DNA from: an uncultured Dorea sp. | Lineage (GTDB): Bacteria > Bacillota > Clostridia > Lachnospirales > Lachnospiraceae | Reading direction: 5' to 3' | Assembly: GCA_910584095.1 (NCBI GenBank) | Contig: CAJTYU010000015.1 | Location: forward strand, 1-64,000 | DNA: 64,000 bases | Part shown: positions 8,436 through 17,172 of the stretch, in pieces | How the letters are laid out: each line of letters starts with the position of its first letter | Numbering within the stretch: the first letter of the stretch is position 1 | Translations under genes and position numbers: made by a program | The notes under the pieces: generated by a model | Databases searched by the model: none | The model's input: the letters and a program-made list of their open reading frames with translations, nothing else | Told to the model about the DNA's origin: nothing

Positions 8436-9425
8436 TTAATTCTCCTTTATCGTAAGAAATAGCAGTTCCATCACAAGAACAAAATTAACATTTGCCCTCA
8501 GCCTTGCCTTAGCCTTATCCAAGCTGTCAATAACCAGCTCAATTCCCTCGTAAGAGCTCCTCTTCGCTCTTTCCTGAATTTCCGGAAGCAGCTCCTTAAA
8601 CACTAACTCATCCACTTCCTTGGTAGCCTTATACATCAGTACATCCCGGTACCAGATCATAATGATATCAAAATAGTCTTCCACCTCAAGCTTATATGCA
8701 TGGATATGCCTGATTGCCTCAATCAGTTCATTCAGCTCCATATCTCGGATATTCTTAAGCAGATTTACCGACTCTTCCCGGATATCATTGAATCGTTCAG
8801 ATTTGGCCAGCAGGATTGCCCGTCCAATATTCCCCTGTGCAAAGGCGGTACACATATCGGCTTTATAATCCGGCACCTCCAGCTTTTCCATCAGATATTT
8901 CTTAATCAGCGTATCCTTGATATTGCGCAGCTTTAACATGACGCATCTGGACGTAATAGTCGGAAGCAGCTTCTCCCCATTCTCTGTCAGCAGAAAGATT
9001 ACCGCATACTCCGGCGGTTCCTCAACCGTTTTCAAAAGCGCGTTCTGCGCCTCTTCCGTCATTAGATCCGCATGGTCAATAATATAGATTTTATACGCTC
9101 CCTGATATGGTTTAATCATGATATCGTTATTTACCTTTGTACGGATCACATCTACTCCAATACTTTCCAGAGACGTAGGAGCCACAGAAATCAAATCCGG
9201 ATGATTGCCACTGTCTACCTGCCTGCAGGAATGGCATTTATTACAAGGCTCTGCTCCCCCCGCCTCGCATAGCAAGGTTTCCGCAAACAAAGCCGCCAGC
9301 ATCTTCTTCCCGGACCCTCTGGCGCCATTCAGGATATATGCATGGGATACTTTGTCCTCCCTCACCGCATTCTTGATATATCCAATAATATTCTTATGTC
9401 CTATCACATCTTTAAAGCTGCCCAT
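8436..9425 (-). CDS. holB: DNA polymerase III subunit delta'
   Basis: The protein has 329 aa. It is an AAA+ clamp-loader subunit: P-loop-like NGARGSGKKMLAALFAE, a four-Cys zinc module (CEAGGAEPCNKCHSC), the DHADLMTEEAQNALLKTVEEPP sensor region, and TSRC. It works with DnaX and HolA to load the sliding clamp. The start overlaps the end of the guanylate-kinase-like gene by 14 nt and is preceded by AGAGGAG. Confidence 0.93.
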   Translation of the reverse strand: MGSFKDVIGHKNIIGYIKNAVREDKVSHAYILNGARGSGKKMLAALFAETLLCEAGGAEPCNKCHSCRQVDSGNHPDLISVAPTSLESIGVDVIRTKVNNDIMIKPYQGAYKIYIIDHADLMTEEAQNALLKTVEEPPEYAVIFLLTENGEKLLPTITSRCVMLKLRNIKDTLIKKYLMEKLEVPDYKADMCTAFAQGNIGRAILLAKSERFNDIREESVNLLKNIRDMELNELIEAIRHIHAYKLEVEDYFDIIMIWYRDVLMYKATKEVDELVFKELLPEIQERAKRSSYEGIELVIDSLDKAKARLRANVNFVLVMELLFLTIKEN

Positions 9426-9999
9426 CGTATATCTCCTCTGTTATCTTTTTAAGACATGTCTCCATATCCGTATTCTCATACCTTTTATCTATCCCCAGAC
9501 GCATCAGATTCTCCTCGCAGAAATCCTCCTCATCTGCCAGAAACCGCCTGCACATCTCTTTGTACTTCGGCTCCGCCTGGCTGCGCTCCCTTTTAAGCGC
9601 CCGCGCCAGCCGCTCTCCGTCGTCTACCTCTATATATACAGGAACCAAATATTCCGCTCCGTAAAATCTCTGCATCTGCTCATAGGACTCCAGCGTCCCA
9701 ATCATCAGATAGCTGTGACCGCGCAAATCAATCTGTCCGTCATCCACAGTGAAATACTTCCAGATACCGTGCACGGTATGATATAATCGAAGTTCAATCA
9801 CCTTTCCTTCCGATTCAAATCTAGAAAGCTCCTCCTCCGTCACGAAATAATACTGGACTCCGTTCCTTTCGCCTTCCCTCATGGGTCTTGTGGTATAGGG
9901 GGCAACTTTACCAAGCATCGGACAACGCTTAAGAATTTCGCGATATAGCGTATCCTTCCCAGATGAACTTTTCCCCATCATATAATATATCTTACCCAT
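9412..9999 (-). CDS. guanylate kinase-like protein
   Basis: The protein has 195 aa. I use the ATG at 9999 (AGGG 8 nt upstream); one at 10014 is also possible. It has a P-loop (MGKSSSGKDTLYREIL) and the guanylate-kinase GMP-binding signature APYTTRPMREGERNGVQYYFV, but the P-loop ends in KDT instead of the usual K-S/T. It may phosphorylate GMP or act on another nucleotide. In the Bacillus yaa block this position next to holB is held by thymidylate kinase (tmk), so a kinase of a different family occupies the slot here. True gmk may lie elsewhere. Confidence 0.75.
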   Translation of the reverse strand: MGKIYYMMGKSSSGKDTLYREILKRCPMLGKVAPYTTRPMREGERNGVQYYFVTEEELSRFESEGKVIELRLYHTVHGIWKYFTVDDGQIDLRGHSYLMIGTLESYEQMQRFYGAEYLVPVYIEVDDGERLARALKRERSQAEPKYKEMCRRFLADEEDFCEENLMRLGIDKRYENTDMETCLKKITEEIYDGQL

Positions 10000-10023
10000 C
10001 TGCCAAGCCCTCATTCCCGTATT

Positions 10024-10160
10024 CAGTTACTGTTCACTCCCGTTCACAGGAAACTTTCACAAATCCATTTAAAATTGCCTTCGGCAATGGGATTTGCTCA
10101 CACCTGAATTGCTTTCTTACGGTCTGCGCAGTAAATGCGCAGACCTGTAAACAGTAACTT
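10024..10160. repeat. MITE/REP-like palindromic intergenic element
   Basis: The 150-bp gap between the kinase and the decarboxylase is filled by nested inverted repeats. The outer arms AGTTACTGTT and AACAGTAACT enclose the element. Inside are ATTGCC-TTC-GGCAAT (10074-10088) and a perfect 10-bp hairpin GGTCTGCGCA (10121-10130) / TGCGCAGACC (10136-10145) with loop GTAAA. A terminator role is unlikely because no T-run follows on either strand. The compact symmetric structure fits a non-autonomous mobile repeat, but I cannot count copies in the genome. Confidence 0.6.
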
Positions 10161-10166
10161 TCGCAG

Positions 10167-11612
10167 TCAGAATCCTGCTCTAACCACCTTAATCTGCCCG
10201 TCCCTCTCCAAGCCTTCTATAGAGAAGCCGGCCTTTCGATACTCTCCCAGAAGCTTCGCCGCCTCCGGCGATATCTGCTCGCCCGGCACGATCAAGGGAC
10301 TCCCCGGCGGATACAAATACGCGTACTCTGCCGAAATTCTTCCTTCCGCTTCCTCCCATGGAAGCATCTCCGTTTTAAATTCCCCATCACTAATCCTAAG
10401 CGCCTCCGCGCAGCTCATAACCTGACGATTAACCGGATTCCCGGCCATTCCGGTATCAGCCTTTTTCATTCCGGCTTCCTCGGCGTCCCTTGCGCGGCAG
10501 CCCTTTTCTGCCAGTTCTGCGTCAATCTCAGACAACGCCTTTTGCAGCCGTTCGAACCCTTCCCCGCTGTCATTTACCGAAGTCATGGCAATCACATAGG
10601 TTCCGGCCGCCATCTCCATCTGCAGGTGATACCGTTCAAGAAGTATCTTGTACAATTCCCTCCCGGTCATTCCCAAACCATTTACAGAAATCACAAGCTT
10701 TGACCAGTCATACCGCTCCGTTTCAACCAGTCTCAAACATTTCAGGCTGCCAAGACTCTTCCTGAGTCCGGTAAGCCGCCGAACATAATCTTCAAACATC
10801 CCGGGGCCTTCTTCATCAAGCATATGCACGCACTTATCAATGCTGGCCATCAAGATATATGACGGACTGGAAGACTGCATCATATCCAGATATCGGAAGA
10901 TCCTCCTGCGATCCGCAATCTCTCCCCGGACATGCAGAAGCGCCGTCTGGGTCAGCGACGGCAATGTCTTATGAACGCTGTGAATTACAATATCCGCTCC
11001 CTTCGCAAGCGCATTTGAATCAAAATACGGATGAAATCCCAGATGCGCCCCATGGGCTTCGTCCACAATCAGCGGAACCCCCCATTCATGGACTGTCTCG
11101 GCAATTCCCTTAATGTCGGAGATCACCCCGTCAAAAGTAGGAGATACGATCACAACCGCTCGGATATCCGAATACTCCATAAGCGCAGTTCTCACTGCGC
11201 TTACAGAAATATCCATATTCATATGAAGACTGGAACTAAATTCCGGATATAAATACATCGGCTTCAGCTCATTCAAATATATCGCATGGTAGACAGACTT
11301 ATGGCAATGCCTCGCGACAAGTATCCGGTCTCCCTTTCCGGTACTTCCAAGCACTGCGCTCAGAATACCTGCAGTGCTTCCATTCACCAGATACCTTGTT
11401 TCCTCGGCGCCATACACCTTCGCCGCAAATTGCTGCGCCTCCAGCAAAATCCCGTCCGCATGGTGCAGGTCATCGAATCCCTCTATCTCTGTAATATCAA
11501 TCTCATAGGGAAGTCCAACGCCCGCCGCCGCCTGTCTCTTATGTCCCGGCATATGAAATCCGTAATAATCGGACGCACTATATTCTGTTAGCCGGTCGTA
11601 CAATCCATTCAT
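10167..11612 (-). CDS. Orn/Lys/Arg decarboxylase family protein (YaaO-type)
   Basis: The protein has 481 aa. It is a PLP fold-type I enzyme with VDEAHGAHLGFH (PLP-binding Asp) and SVHKTLPSLTQTALLHV (the Schiff-base Lys in SxHK). Length and position beside holB/ricT match YaaO of Bacillus rather than the longer biosynthetic arginine decarboxylases. Likely activity is decarboxylation of a basic amino acid for polyamine supply, substrate not decided by sequence. The ribosome binding site GAGAGGA lies 6 nt before the ATG. It reads in the same direction as the membrane protein and mtnN upstream. Confidence 0.88.
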   Translation of the reverse strand: MNGLYDRLTEYSASDYYGFHMPGHKRQAAAGVGLPYEIDITEIEGFDDLHHADGILLEAQQFAAKVYGAEETRYLVNGSTAGILSAVLGSTGKGDRILVARHCHKSVYHAIYLNELKPMYLYPEFSSSLHMNMDISVSAVRTALMEYSDIRAVVIVSPTFDGVISDIKGIAETVHEWGVPLIVDEAHGAHLGFHPYFDSNALAKGADIVIHSVHKTLPSLTQTALLHVRGEIADRRRIFRYLDMMQSSSPSYILMASIDKCVHMLDEEGPGMFEDYVRRLTGLRKSLGSLKCLRLVETERYDWSKLVISVNGLGMTGRELYKILLERYHLQMEMAAGTYVIAMTSVNDSGEGFERLQKALSEIDAELAEKGCRARDAEEAGMKKADTGMAGNPVNRQVMSCAEALRISDGEFKTEMLPWEEAEGRISAEYAYLYPPGSPLIVPGEQISPEAAKLLGEYRKAGFSIEGLERDGQIKVVRAGF

Positions 11613-11681
11613 AAATAATCCTCTCGAATCCCTTTAAATGCAACTGTTCTATTTATATCTTACCAGTTCGCAACAGTTTTA

Positions 11682-12884
11682 TCAAGCTAAAAACTCCTCC
11701 AGAATTTCCCGGATCAATACTTCCTTTGAAATTGCCCCCATCGGCTTGTCCTCTCCTTGCTCTGCTCCTTTCCCGGCAGAATCTGCCGCCAGCTTCTCGG
11801 CCGCCCTATCTGCTGCCGCTTCCATACTCTTTTCTACTGCCCTCTCCGCCAGACGCTCTGCAAGCTGCTGCTCCTTCTTCTTTCCTCTTGCGGTTTTCTT
11901 GCCTTTTGCTCCTGTATATTTCGTTTCCTTTCCGGCGGCCTCCGCCCACTTTGTATCCGCTACCGCCGTTTCTACAATATTTTCCATCAGCTTTTCGGAA
12001 ATCCTTTCCACCCGGTCCTCTGTCGGCTCTTCTTTCATCATACGCTCACTCTGGCTGTCGTTCAGCGAGCCGGACGCGGTTTCTTTTGCCTGCCGCTCTG
12101 TATGATCGTCAATCATCCGCTCCGATCGGCTATGAGACGCCTTCTCCGTGCGATTATCAATCGCCCTCTCTCCATGGCTGTCTATCGCATATTCCCTGCG
12201 CTCCGCCATACGAAGTCCTTCCGGTGCGGTCCCCGCCTCCGGCGCCCGGTATGGCTCCGGCTGCTGATATGGTTCCGGCATTACCGGAGGCAGAATCTCC
12301 GGCGTATCCGTCGGCGCAGGAACTTCCTCTCTGGGTCTCGGCCTTTCAGGATAGTTCAGTTCCCTGTTCTTCTCAAATTTACGCGCGCAGAAATTGTCCA
12401 GATAATCCACCATATATGTCCGAATCACATTCAGATAATATTCCTCGTCCATGGCTATGCGCATCAAAAACAGCAAAATTCCGATTGCCGCTCCTCCGCC
12501 CGCACTCTGCAGTACAAAATCAGTCATTCCCATAAACGCATATTCGATGCCGGCTCCCACAATTCCTGCCGTCAGACACCCCCATGCCGCCGCGCGCTCC
12601 AGTCTCCTCCAGCTATGGAGACGGATTCTCATGATTCGGTACTCATATATGTATTTCTCCACAAATACCTCCACATTCTGAACCCGGTCGCTGACCATGC
12701 AGGTATGCTCATACTTTGCCCGCACCAGCCGCATCAGTGAATGCGAACTCTTTCCCATATTTCCCGCCGCCTTTGTAAGACTCTTAAGCGAGATGCTGAC
12801 CACACATTTACTGACTACTCCAATAACCGCAAAGACACCTATCAGGACAAGCAGAAATCGCCTGTCCATATTCACTTCCAACAT
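11682..12884 (-). CDS. membrane protein with long charged C-terminal tail
   Basis: The protein has 400 aa, with AAGGAGGG before the ATG. Transmembrane segments are at about 8-28, about 98-118 and about 125-142. Residues 180-240 are proline-rich (PEPYQQPEPYRAPEAG). The rest is a highly charged Glu/Arg/Lys helix with short imperfect repeats built on SERMI-DDHTER/SERMMKEE. I do not recognise the family. It follows the decarboxylase gene by direction, with a likely own promoter carrying TATAAT just upstream (minus strand, about 12910). Confidence 0.6.
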   Translation of the reverse strand: MLEVNMDRRFLLVLIGVFAVIGVVSKCVVSISLKSLTKAAGNMGKSSHSLMRLVRAKYEHTCMVSDRVQNVEVFVEKYIYEYRIMRIRLHSWRRLERAAAWGCLTAGIVGAGIEYAFMGMTDFVLQSAGGGAAIGILLFLMRIAMDEEYYLNVIRTYMVDYLDNFCARKFEKNRELNYPERPRPREEVPAPTDTPEILPPVMPEPYQQPEPYRAPEAGTAPEGLRMAERREYAIDSHGERAIDNRTEKASHSRSERMIDDHTERQAKETASGSLNDSQSERMMKEEPTEDRVERISEKLMENIVETAVADTKWAEAAGKETKYTGAKGKKTARGKKKEQQLAERLAERAVEKSMEAAADRAAEKLAADSAGKGAEQGEDKPMGAISKEVLIREILEEFLA

Positions 12885-13046
12885 AATCTTACCCTCCTTC
12901 TTTGATTCGATTATAACCGAATCAGAAAAAGAGGGTAGAAAAATCGTTTTCCATATTTCGCATACGGATCTCCGAAATATGATGTTCTCTGACGAATCCG
13001 CGCCCCGCTGTCAAATGCTGTCGCGCAACTCTTTCATCAGCGCCGG

Positions 13047-13739
13047 TTAAATTCTTGCCGCCAGATTCTTTACAAGCCTTACGCTGTGCTCAATTGCCTT
13101 CTTCTCAAAGGTCGGATAGTCCTGCGACGCACTTCCGTCCGCCTTGTCGGAAATAGCGCGAATAATGACGCACGAAACTTTGTTCAGATAAGCGGCATGG
13201 GCGATTGCAGCCCCTTCCATCTCTGTACACAAGCCGCCAAAGTTCTCTAATATCCTGCCCTTTACTTCATCCGATGCCACAAACTGGTCGCCGCTTACCA
13301 CTCTTCCGGTAAACGTATGGATATCCGGGTTTGCCTCCGCATTTGCCTCTGCCGCCAGCCGAACCAGCCTCTCATCCGCCGGAAATGCAAGAAGTCCCAT
13401 CCGCGGTACTTCCCCTAACGGATAGCCGAATGAGGTCGCATCCATATCATGGTAAAGCGCATCTGTAGAAATAACCATATCCCCAATATCAATTCTAGCA
13501 TCCAAGGAACCCGCTATGCCTGTATTAATCAGCACATCCGCCTGAAATTCTGACACTAATACCTGTGCGCAGATTCCGGCATTCACCTTCCCAATGCCGC
13601 TGCGCACCACCGTAACGTCTTTACCACAAAGGGTGCCCTTTAGAAAGGTCATTCCCGCGCGCTCCACCGTCGCCTCAGTCTCCATAGCCTCCTTCAAAGC
13701 TGCAACCTCTTCATCCATTGCCCCGATAATTCCAATCAT
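13047..13739 (-). CDS. mtnN: 5'-methylthioadenosine/S-adenosylhomocysteine nucleosidase
   Basis: The protein has 230 aa, the usual family length. MIGIIGAMDEEVAALKEAM is the family start. GIAGSLD, the MEGAAIAHAAYLNKV substrate-binding block and AISDKADGSA (catalytic Asp) are all present. It removes adenine from MTA and SAH, by-products of polyamine and methylation chemistry, which suits its position near a polyamine-type decarboxylase and a methyltransferase. The ATG follows GAGGAGGAAGAA. Confidence 0.93.
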   Translation of the reverse strand: MIGIIGAMDEEVAALKEAMETEATVERAGMTFLKGTLCGKDVTVVRSGIGKVNAGICAQVLVSEFQADVLINTGIAGSLDARIDIGDMVISTDALYHDMDATSFGYPLGEVPRMGLLAFPADERLVRLAAEANAEANPDIHTFTGRVVSGDQFVASDEVKGRILENFGGLCTEMEGAAIAHAAYLNKVSCVIIRAISDKADGSASQDYPTFEKKAIEHSVRLVKNLAARI

Positions 13740-13932
13740 TTCTTCTTCCTCCTCATATTTTTAAAATATTTTTTAATTTCTCCTAATCATCAATAACGCA
13801 CCCGAACCAATACAATTATACTCTTTCATTTAGACAGATACAATATTTTCTCTCAAACAATCGAGCGATTCCCTAGTATTTTCTTTTTCTTTTTGCTATA
13901 ATTCCTGTAAATCAACAAAGGAGGATACTAAC

Positions 13933-14175
13933 ATGGTATACAAAACACAGGGAACCTGTTCGCAGGCTATCCAGTTAGAATTAGATGGTGACATTATCAA
14001 ATCTGTAGAATTTGTAGGCGGCTGCTCCGGCAATACCCAAGGCGTTGCCTCTCTGGTACAGGGTATGAAAGCTGAGGAAGCCATTGCCAGACTGGAAGGC
14101 ATCCGCTGCGGCTTCAAATCTACATCCTGCCCAGACCAGCTTGCAAAAGCACTGAAGCTTGCACTGGCAGAGTAA
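13933..14175 (+). CDS. TSCPD-domain protein (TIGR03905-like)
   Basis: The protein has 80 aa and is complete. AAAGGAGG precedes the ATG. It shows the TSCPD features: FVGGCSGNTQGVASLVQG and GIRCGFKSTSCPDQLAKAL, with three conserved Cys. The same domain occurs at the end of B12-dependent ribonucleotide reductases; the free-standing form has no settled function. It is an isolated single gene with its own strong terminator. Confidence 0.88.
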   Translation: MVYKTQGTCSQAIQLELDGDIIKSVEFVGGCSGNTQGVASLVQGMKAEEAIARLEGIRCGFKSTSCPDQLAKALKLALAE

Positions 14176-14200
14176 GATTATGTTAATATGCGTTATTATG

Positions 14201-14242
14201 CAGAAAAAAAGAGACTCTTTGCAAGCAGTCTCTTTTTTTCTG
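14201..14242. terminator. bidirectional intrinsic terminator after the TSCPD gene
   Basis: A perfect 16-bp stem (14201-14216 with 14227-14242) with flanking A- and T-runs works in both directions. It ends the TSCPD transcript 25 nt after its stop. Confidence 0.9.
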
Positions 14243-14456
14243 TGAGTAATGGCTATCGAGTTCTCTTTACCCTACTGGAAAATTTCTGGATAATTCATTT
14301 CCGTACTGTAAGAGAAACATACAGGCAGCGGACTCATTCCCTATGAAAAACCAAGAGTCCTAAAGCAGACTCAAGACCTGCTTGAGCCCGGCACGAGGGT
14401 TCTTTTATATTCATCTTAATGTAAGCCGCCCCTTTTGTCGTTAGCGCTTCAGGAAA
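14243..14456. other. intergenic stretch with small hairpins
   Basis: I find no gene. CTCAAG-ACCTG-CTTGAG and GAGCCC-GGCACGA-GGGTTC (followed by TTTTAT) could fold; the second could be a weak plus-strand terminator at about 14382-14407. Part of the stretch loosely resembles a tRNA anticodon arm and T-arm, but no complete cloverleaf can be drawn. Confidence 0.35.
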
Positions 14457-14978
14457 TTATAAAGAATTACCAGATTCCACAGGCGGAGTGATATCACTGG
14501 GATCTCCAACATAAAGGCCATTCGTAAGAGAATCACTAACATCTCCATCCGCAGAATGATAGCATTTCACCCGGTAATACCAGCCTCCCTCTACTTCCAG
14601 CTTCTTGCTGGTGCTTACAAGATCCGCATTGGTATTCTCTTTTTCCCAGGTATCCACGAATTCCCATTCGTCATCCTCCCATTTGGCACGCTCCACAATC
14701 ACGGCAATTTTCACCGATTCACAGGTATGCTGCCCAATAGTAGTTCCTCCGGCGTAAATCACTCCCGATCCTACTTTTCGGATTTTAGAATAGCCTATCT
14801 GAAGGTTCTCCCCCCGCGTAATGCTGGTGCCTGTCCCGGTGGACTCCGTCTCGTTAGTCAGATAAGAGCCATCCAACATCGGCCGATTATCGGACGCTTT
14901 CGTATCCAACCCCGTACTCATCAAGAGACCGAACATCAACGCCAGTGCACAGATACCAGATACTACCTGTTTTCTCAT
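14457..14978 (-). CDS. small secreted protein (DUF6147-like)
   Basis: The protein has 173 aa, with a signal peptide cleaved near TKASD. The mature domain begins MLDGSYLTNE and contains TRGENLQIGYSKIRKVGSGVIYAGGTT, then a two-strand motif ending in WYYRVKCYHSADG. This resembles DUF6147, a family of small secreted proteins in Lachnospiraceae; I rate that match as probable only. No catalytic residues are evident. It is monocistronic. Confidence 0.65.
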   Translation of the reverse strand: MRKQVVSGICALALMFGLLMSTGLDTKASDNRPMLDGSYLTNETESTGTGTSITRGENLQIGYSKIRKVGSGVIYAGGTTIGQHTCESVKIAVIVERAKWEDDEWEFVDTWEKENTNADLVSTSKKLEVEGGWYYRVKCYHSADGDVSDSLTNGLYVGDPSDITPPVESGNSL

Positions 14979-15047
14979 AGTACTCTTTATACTTTCCCAC
15001 CTCCCTCATATATATAGACAACTGAACTTCGAAAATCCATCGGTTTT

Positions 15048-15965
15048 TTAATAAAAATATAAATTTTTTAATATTTTTTCAAAGTCCGTCTTTTTAACAA
15101 CCGCCGTTATTTGATAATGTATATCTTTATATACAAATTTTGCCGTATATTCCTTTTCTCCGCTTTCTGGCAATTCATATTCTGTTACTTCGGCGTTTAA
15201 TTGTCCATAATCGAATGTATACTCATCGGTTTTTTTATCTTCTATATCTGAACTCCAGAATTCTTCTGTATATGAATCACTTATGAGATATGAAATATTT
15301 CTATTCTCACACACGTATAACATTTGCGCTAAGCGTATCTCCAAATCAATATTAGAAGACTTATATTTCATATCTTTAGAAATTGCTCGAATTCTTACTG
15401 GCTCTACCCCTAACTCATCCTTAATCTGTTGATAAGCCTTTAGTTCTTTCTCTTCATCTGATATTTTTGCCGCGTCCACGGAACTATTTCCCTGTGATAT
15501 TTCTCTTCCACCAATTTTAAATCCCATTATCTCCACTATTCTCATTGGTCCGCCGATACTATTGACCCCGAATCCAGCAACCATCACCAATACCGCCACA
15601 GCAGCCGCAAAGCGTTTCCATACTCCGGTATGTTTTCTTTCCGTCTTCTCCGGCTCTTCTTTATCCTCTTCTTCTCTGAGACTTCTTTGCAGCTCCCATC
15701 CAAGGCGCAGCGCTTCCGCATCGTTCGGCGAAAGGCCGGCGAGAATATCCGACTTCCTATCCGTTTCTCTACATGATACTTCATTCTTTCCCGCAACCGC
15801 TTTCTCATAAGCCGCCACTCCGGCATAGACCTTCCTATCAAGACCCTCATTCGCTTTTGCTTCCGCCGCCTGAGGGTTCTCTGCGATCCTGCGCTCGATC
15901 TCCTCCGCTTCCCGATCCAGCTTTTCCACTATTCTCTTTTCATAATTATCGAATTGGTCTCTCAT
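15048..15965 (-). CDS. DUF4367 membrane protein, likely anti-sigma partner
   Basis: The protein has 305 aa from the ATG at 15965, which has AAAGAGGAAG before it; the longer ORF start runs into the murG promoter. Layout: a charged cytosolic N-terminus with a coiled-coil-like stretch, one membrane span at about 115-135 (RFAAAVAVLVMVAGFGV), and an extracellular C-terminal domain with the DUF4367 pattern (ending YKDIHYQITAVVKKTDFEKIL). Such proteins usually follow an ECF sigma gene and are thought to sense the outside and hold the sigma factor. Here the sigma gene lies at 17173-17727, with murG in opposite orientation between them. Confidence 0.7.
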   Translation of the reverse strand: MRDQFDNYEKRIVEKLDREAEEIERRIAENPQAAEAKANEGLDRKVYAGVAAYEKAVAGKNEVSCRETDRKSDILAGLSPNDAEALRLGWELQRSLREEEDKEEPEKTERKHTGVWKRFAAAVAVLVMVAGFGVNSIGGPMRIVEIMGFKIGGREISQGNSSVDAAKISDEEKELKAYQQIKDELGVEPVRIRAISKDMKYKSSNIDLEIRLAQMLYVCENRNISYLISDSYTEEFWSSDIEDKKTDEYTFDYGQLNAEVTEYELPESGEKEYTAKFVYKDIHYQITAVVKKTDFEKILKNLYFY

Positions 15966-15981
15966 ATCTTCCTCTTTCCAC

Positions 15982-16010
15982 TTGACCAGCGCTCTCCCCT
16001 CGTTTACAAT
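15982..16010 (+). promoter_or_regulatory. sigma-A promoter of murG
   Basis: TTGACC (15982-15987), 17-bp spacer, TACAAT (16005-16010), about 30 nt before the murG ATG. It lies in the 75-bp gap to the divergent DUF4367 gene. Confidence 0.7.
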
Positions 16011-16040
16011 TATCCTATGACAATGGATTGGAGGCACACT

Positions 16041-17108
16041 ATGAAACGTATTATCTTAACCGGCGGCGGCACAGCGGGTCATGTAACCCCGAATATTGCT
16101 TTACTGCCGCGTCTCAAAGAACTAGAATACGATATCCATTATATCGGTTCTTATAATGGAATCGAAAAAGAACTGATTGAACAGTTCGGCATTCCTTATC
16201 ATGGAATTTCTTCCGGAAAATTAAGGCGGTATTTCAGTCTGCAGAATTTCACAGATCCTTTCCGGGTAGTAAAGGGCTTTGGCGAAGCTCACAAGCTAAT
16301 CAAATTGCTTAGGCCGAACGTTATTTTCTCCAAGGGCGGATTTGTATCTGTTCCGGTCGTTCTCGCCGGAAAGAAGTGCAAAGTGCCGACCATTATCCAT
16401 GAATCGGATATGACCCCCGGCCTCGCAAATAAATTATCCATTCCCTCTGCAACAAAGGTCTGCTGCAACTTTCCGGAAACTCTAGAACACCTTCCGGCAG
16501 ATAAGGCTGTGCTCACCGGCTCGCCCATTCGCCAAGAGTTGTTATCCGGCGACAAGCAGCATGCATTAAACTTCACCGGCCTTGATGATGCCAAGCCCGT
16601 AATTTTGATTGTCGGCGGAAGCCTCGGCGCCCAAGCTGTTAACGAAGCTATCCGCAGAATCCTTCCATCACTTCTGAAGGATTTTAACATAGTCCATCTG
16701 TGCGGTAGGGGAAAACTTGATCCATCCCTGAATAATCTGAACGGCTATGTACAATATGAATATATTAAGGATGAATTGAAGGATCTATTCGCCCTTTCTG
16801 ATATTGTGATCTCTCGTGCAGGCGCTAATGCTATTTGCGAGCTTTTGGCTCTTCACAAACCGAGTCTTTTAATTCCGCTGTCTGCAAATGCAAGCCGCGG
16901 CGACCAGCTTCTGAATGCCCGTTCTTTTGAGCGTCAGGGCTTCAGCGCAGTTCTAGAGGAAGAACAAATCACTGACGCGGGACTTTTGTCCGCTATTCGC
17001 AGCCTCTATAAGAACCGAGCGCAATTTGAAACGGCAATGATGAACTCAAACCAACAAGATTCTATTGACACCATCGTTGATTTAATAGAATCCGCCGTAC
17101 ATTCATAA
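16041..17108 (+). CDS. murG: MurG-type UDP-GlcNAc:lipid-I GlcNAc transferase
   Basis: The protein has 355 aa from the ATG at 16041, with TTGGAGG 6 nt upstream. It has the GT28 fold: N-terminal ILTGGGTAGHVTPNIAL (G loop 1), FSKGGFVSVPVVLAG, and HESDMTPGLANK. The C-terminal half has ILIVGGSLGAQAVNEAI and the nucleotide site SRAGANAICELLAL with PLSANASRGDQLLNA. It transfers GlcNAc to lipid I at the inner membrane face to make lipid II. It lies outside a dcw cell-division cluster and has its own promoter and terminator, so it may be a second or relocated copy. Confidence 0.9.
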   Translation: MKRIILTGGGTAGHVTPNIALLPRLKELEYDIHYIGSYNGIEKELIEQFGIPYHGISSGKLRRYFSLQNFTDPFRVVKGFGEAHKLIKLLRPNVIFSKGGFVSVPVVLAGKKCKVPTIIHESDMTPGLANKLSIPSATKVCCNFPETLEHLPADKAVLTGSPIRQELLSGDKQHALNFTGLDDAKPVILIVGGSLGAQAVNEAIRRILPSLLKDFNIVHLCGRGKLDPSLNNLNGYVQYEYIKDELKDLFALSDIVISRAGANAICELLALHKPSLLIPLSANASRGDQLLNARSFERQGFSAVLEEEQITDAGLLSAIRSLYKNRAQFETAMMNSNQQDSIDTIVDLIESAVHS

Positions 17109-17145
17109 GAACAGCATTATATAATTATATCTTCTTTTCTAGTAT

Positions 17146-17172
17146 AAAAAGGTGTCAGTTTGACACCTTTTT
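17146..17172. terminator. bidirectional terminator between murG and the sigma gene
   Basis: AAAAAGGTGTCA (17146-17157), loop GTT, TGACACCTTTTT (17161-17172): a perfect 12-bp stem with A/T tails for both directions. It abuts the sigma-gene stop codon. Confidence 0.9.

Noticed and set aside
11726..12740. Long plus-strand ORFs opposite the 400-aa membrane protein
   Set aside because: They are rich in Pro, Ser, Cys and Arg, typical of the reverse of Glu/Arg/Ala codons, and have no start signals.
14340..14402. tRNA-like stretch with an anticodon-loop-like CTCAAGA and GAGGGTTC
   Set aside because: No acceptor stem, D-arm or complete T-loop can be formed, and the anticodon stem has a mismatch. It may be chance or a remnant.
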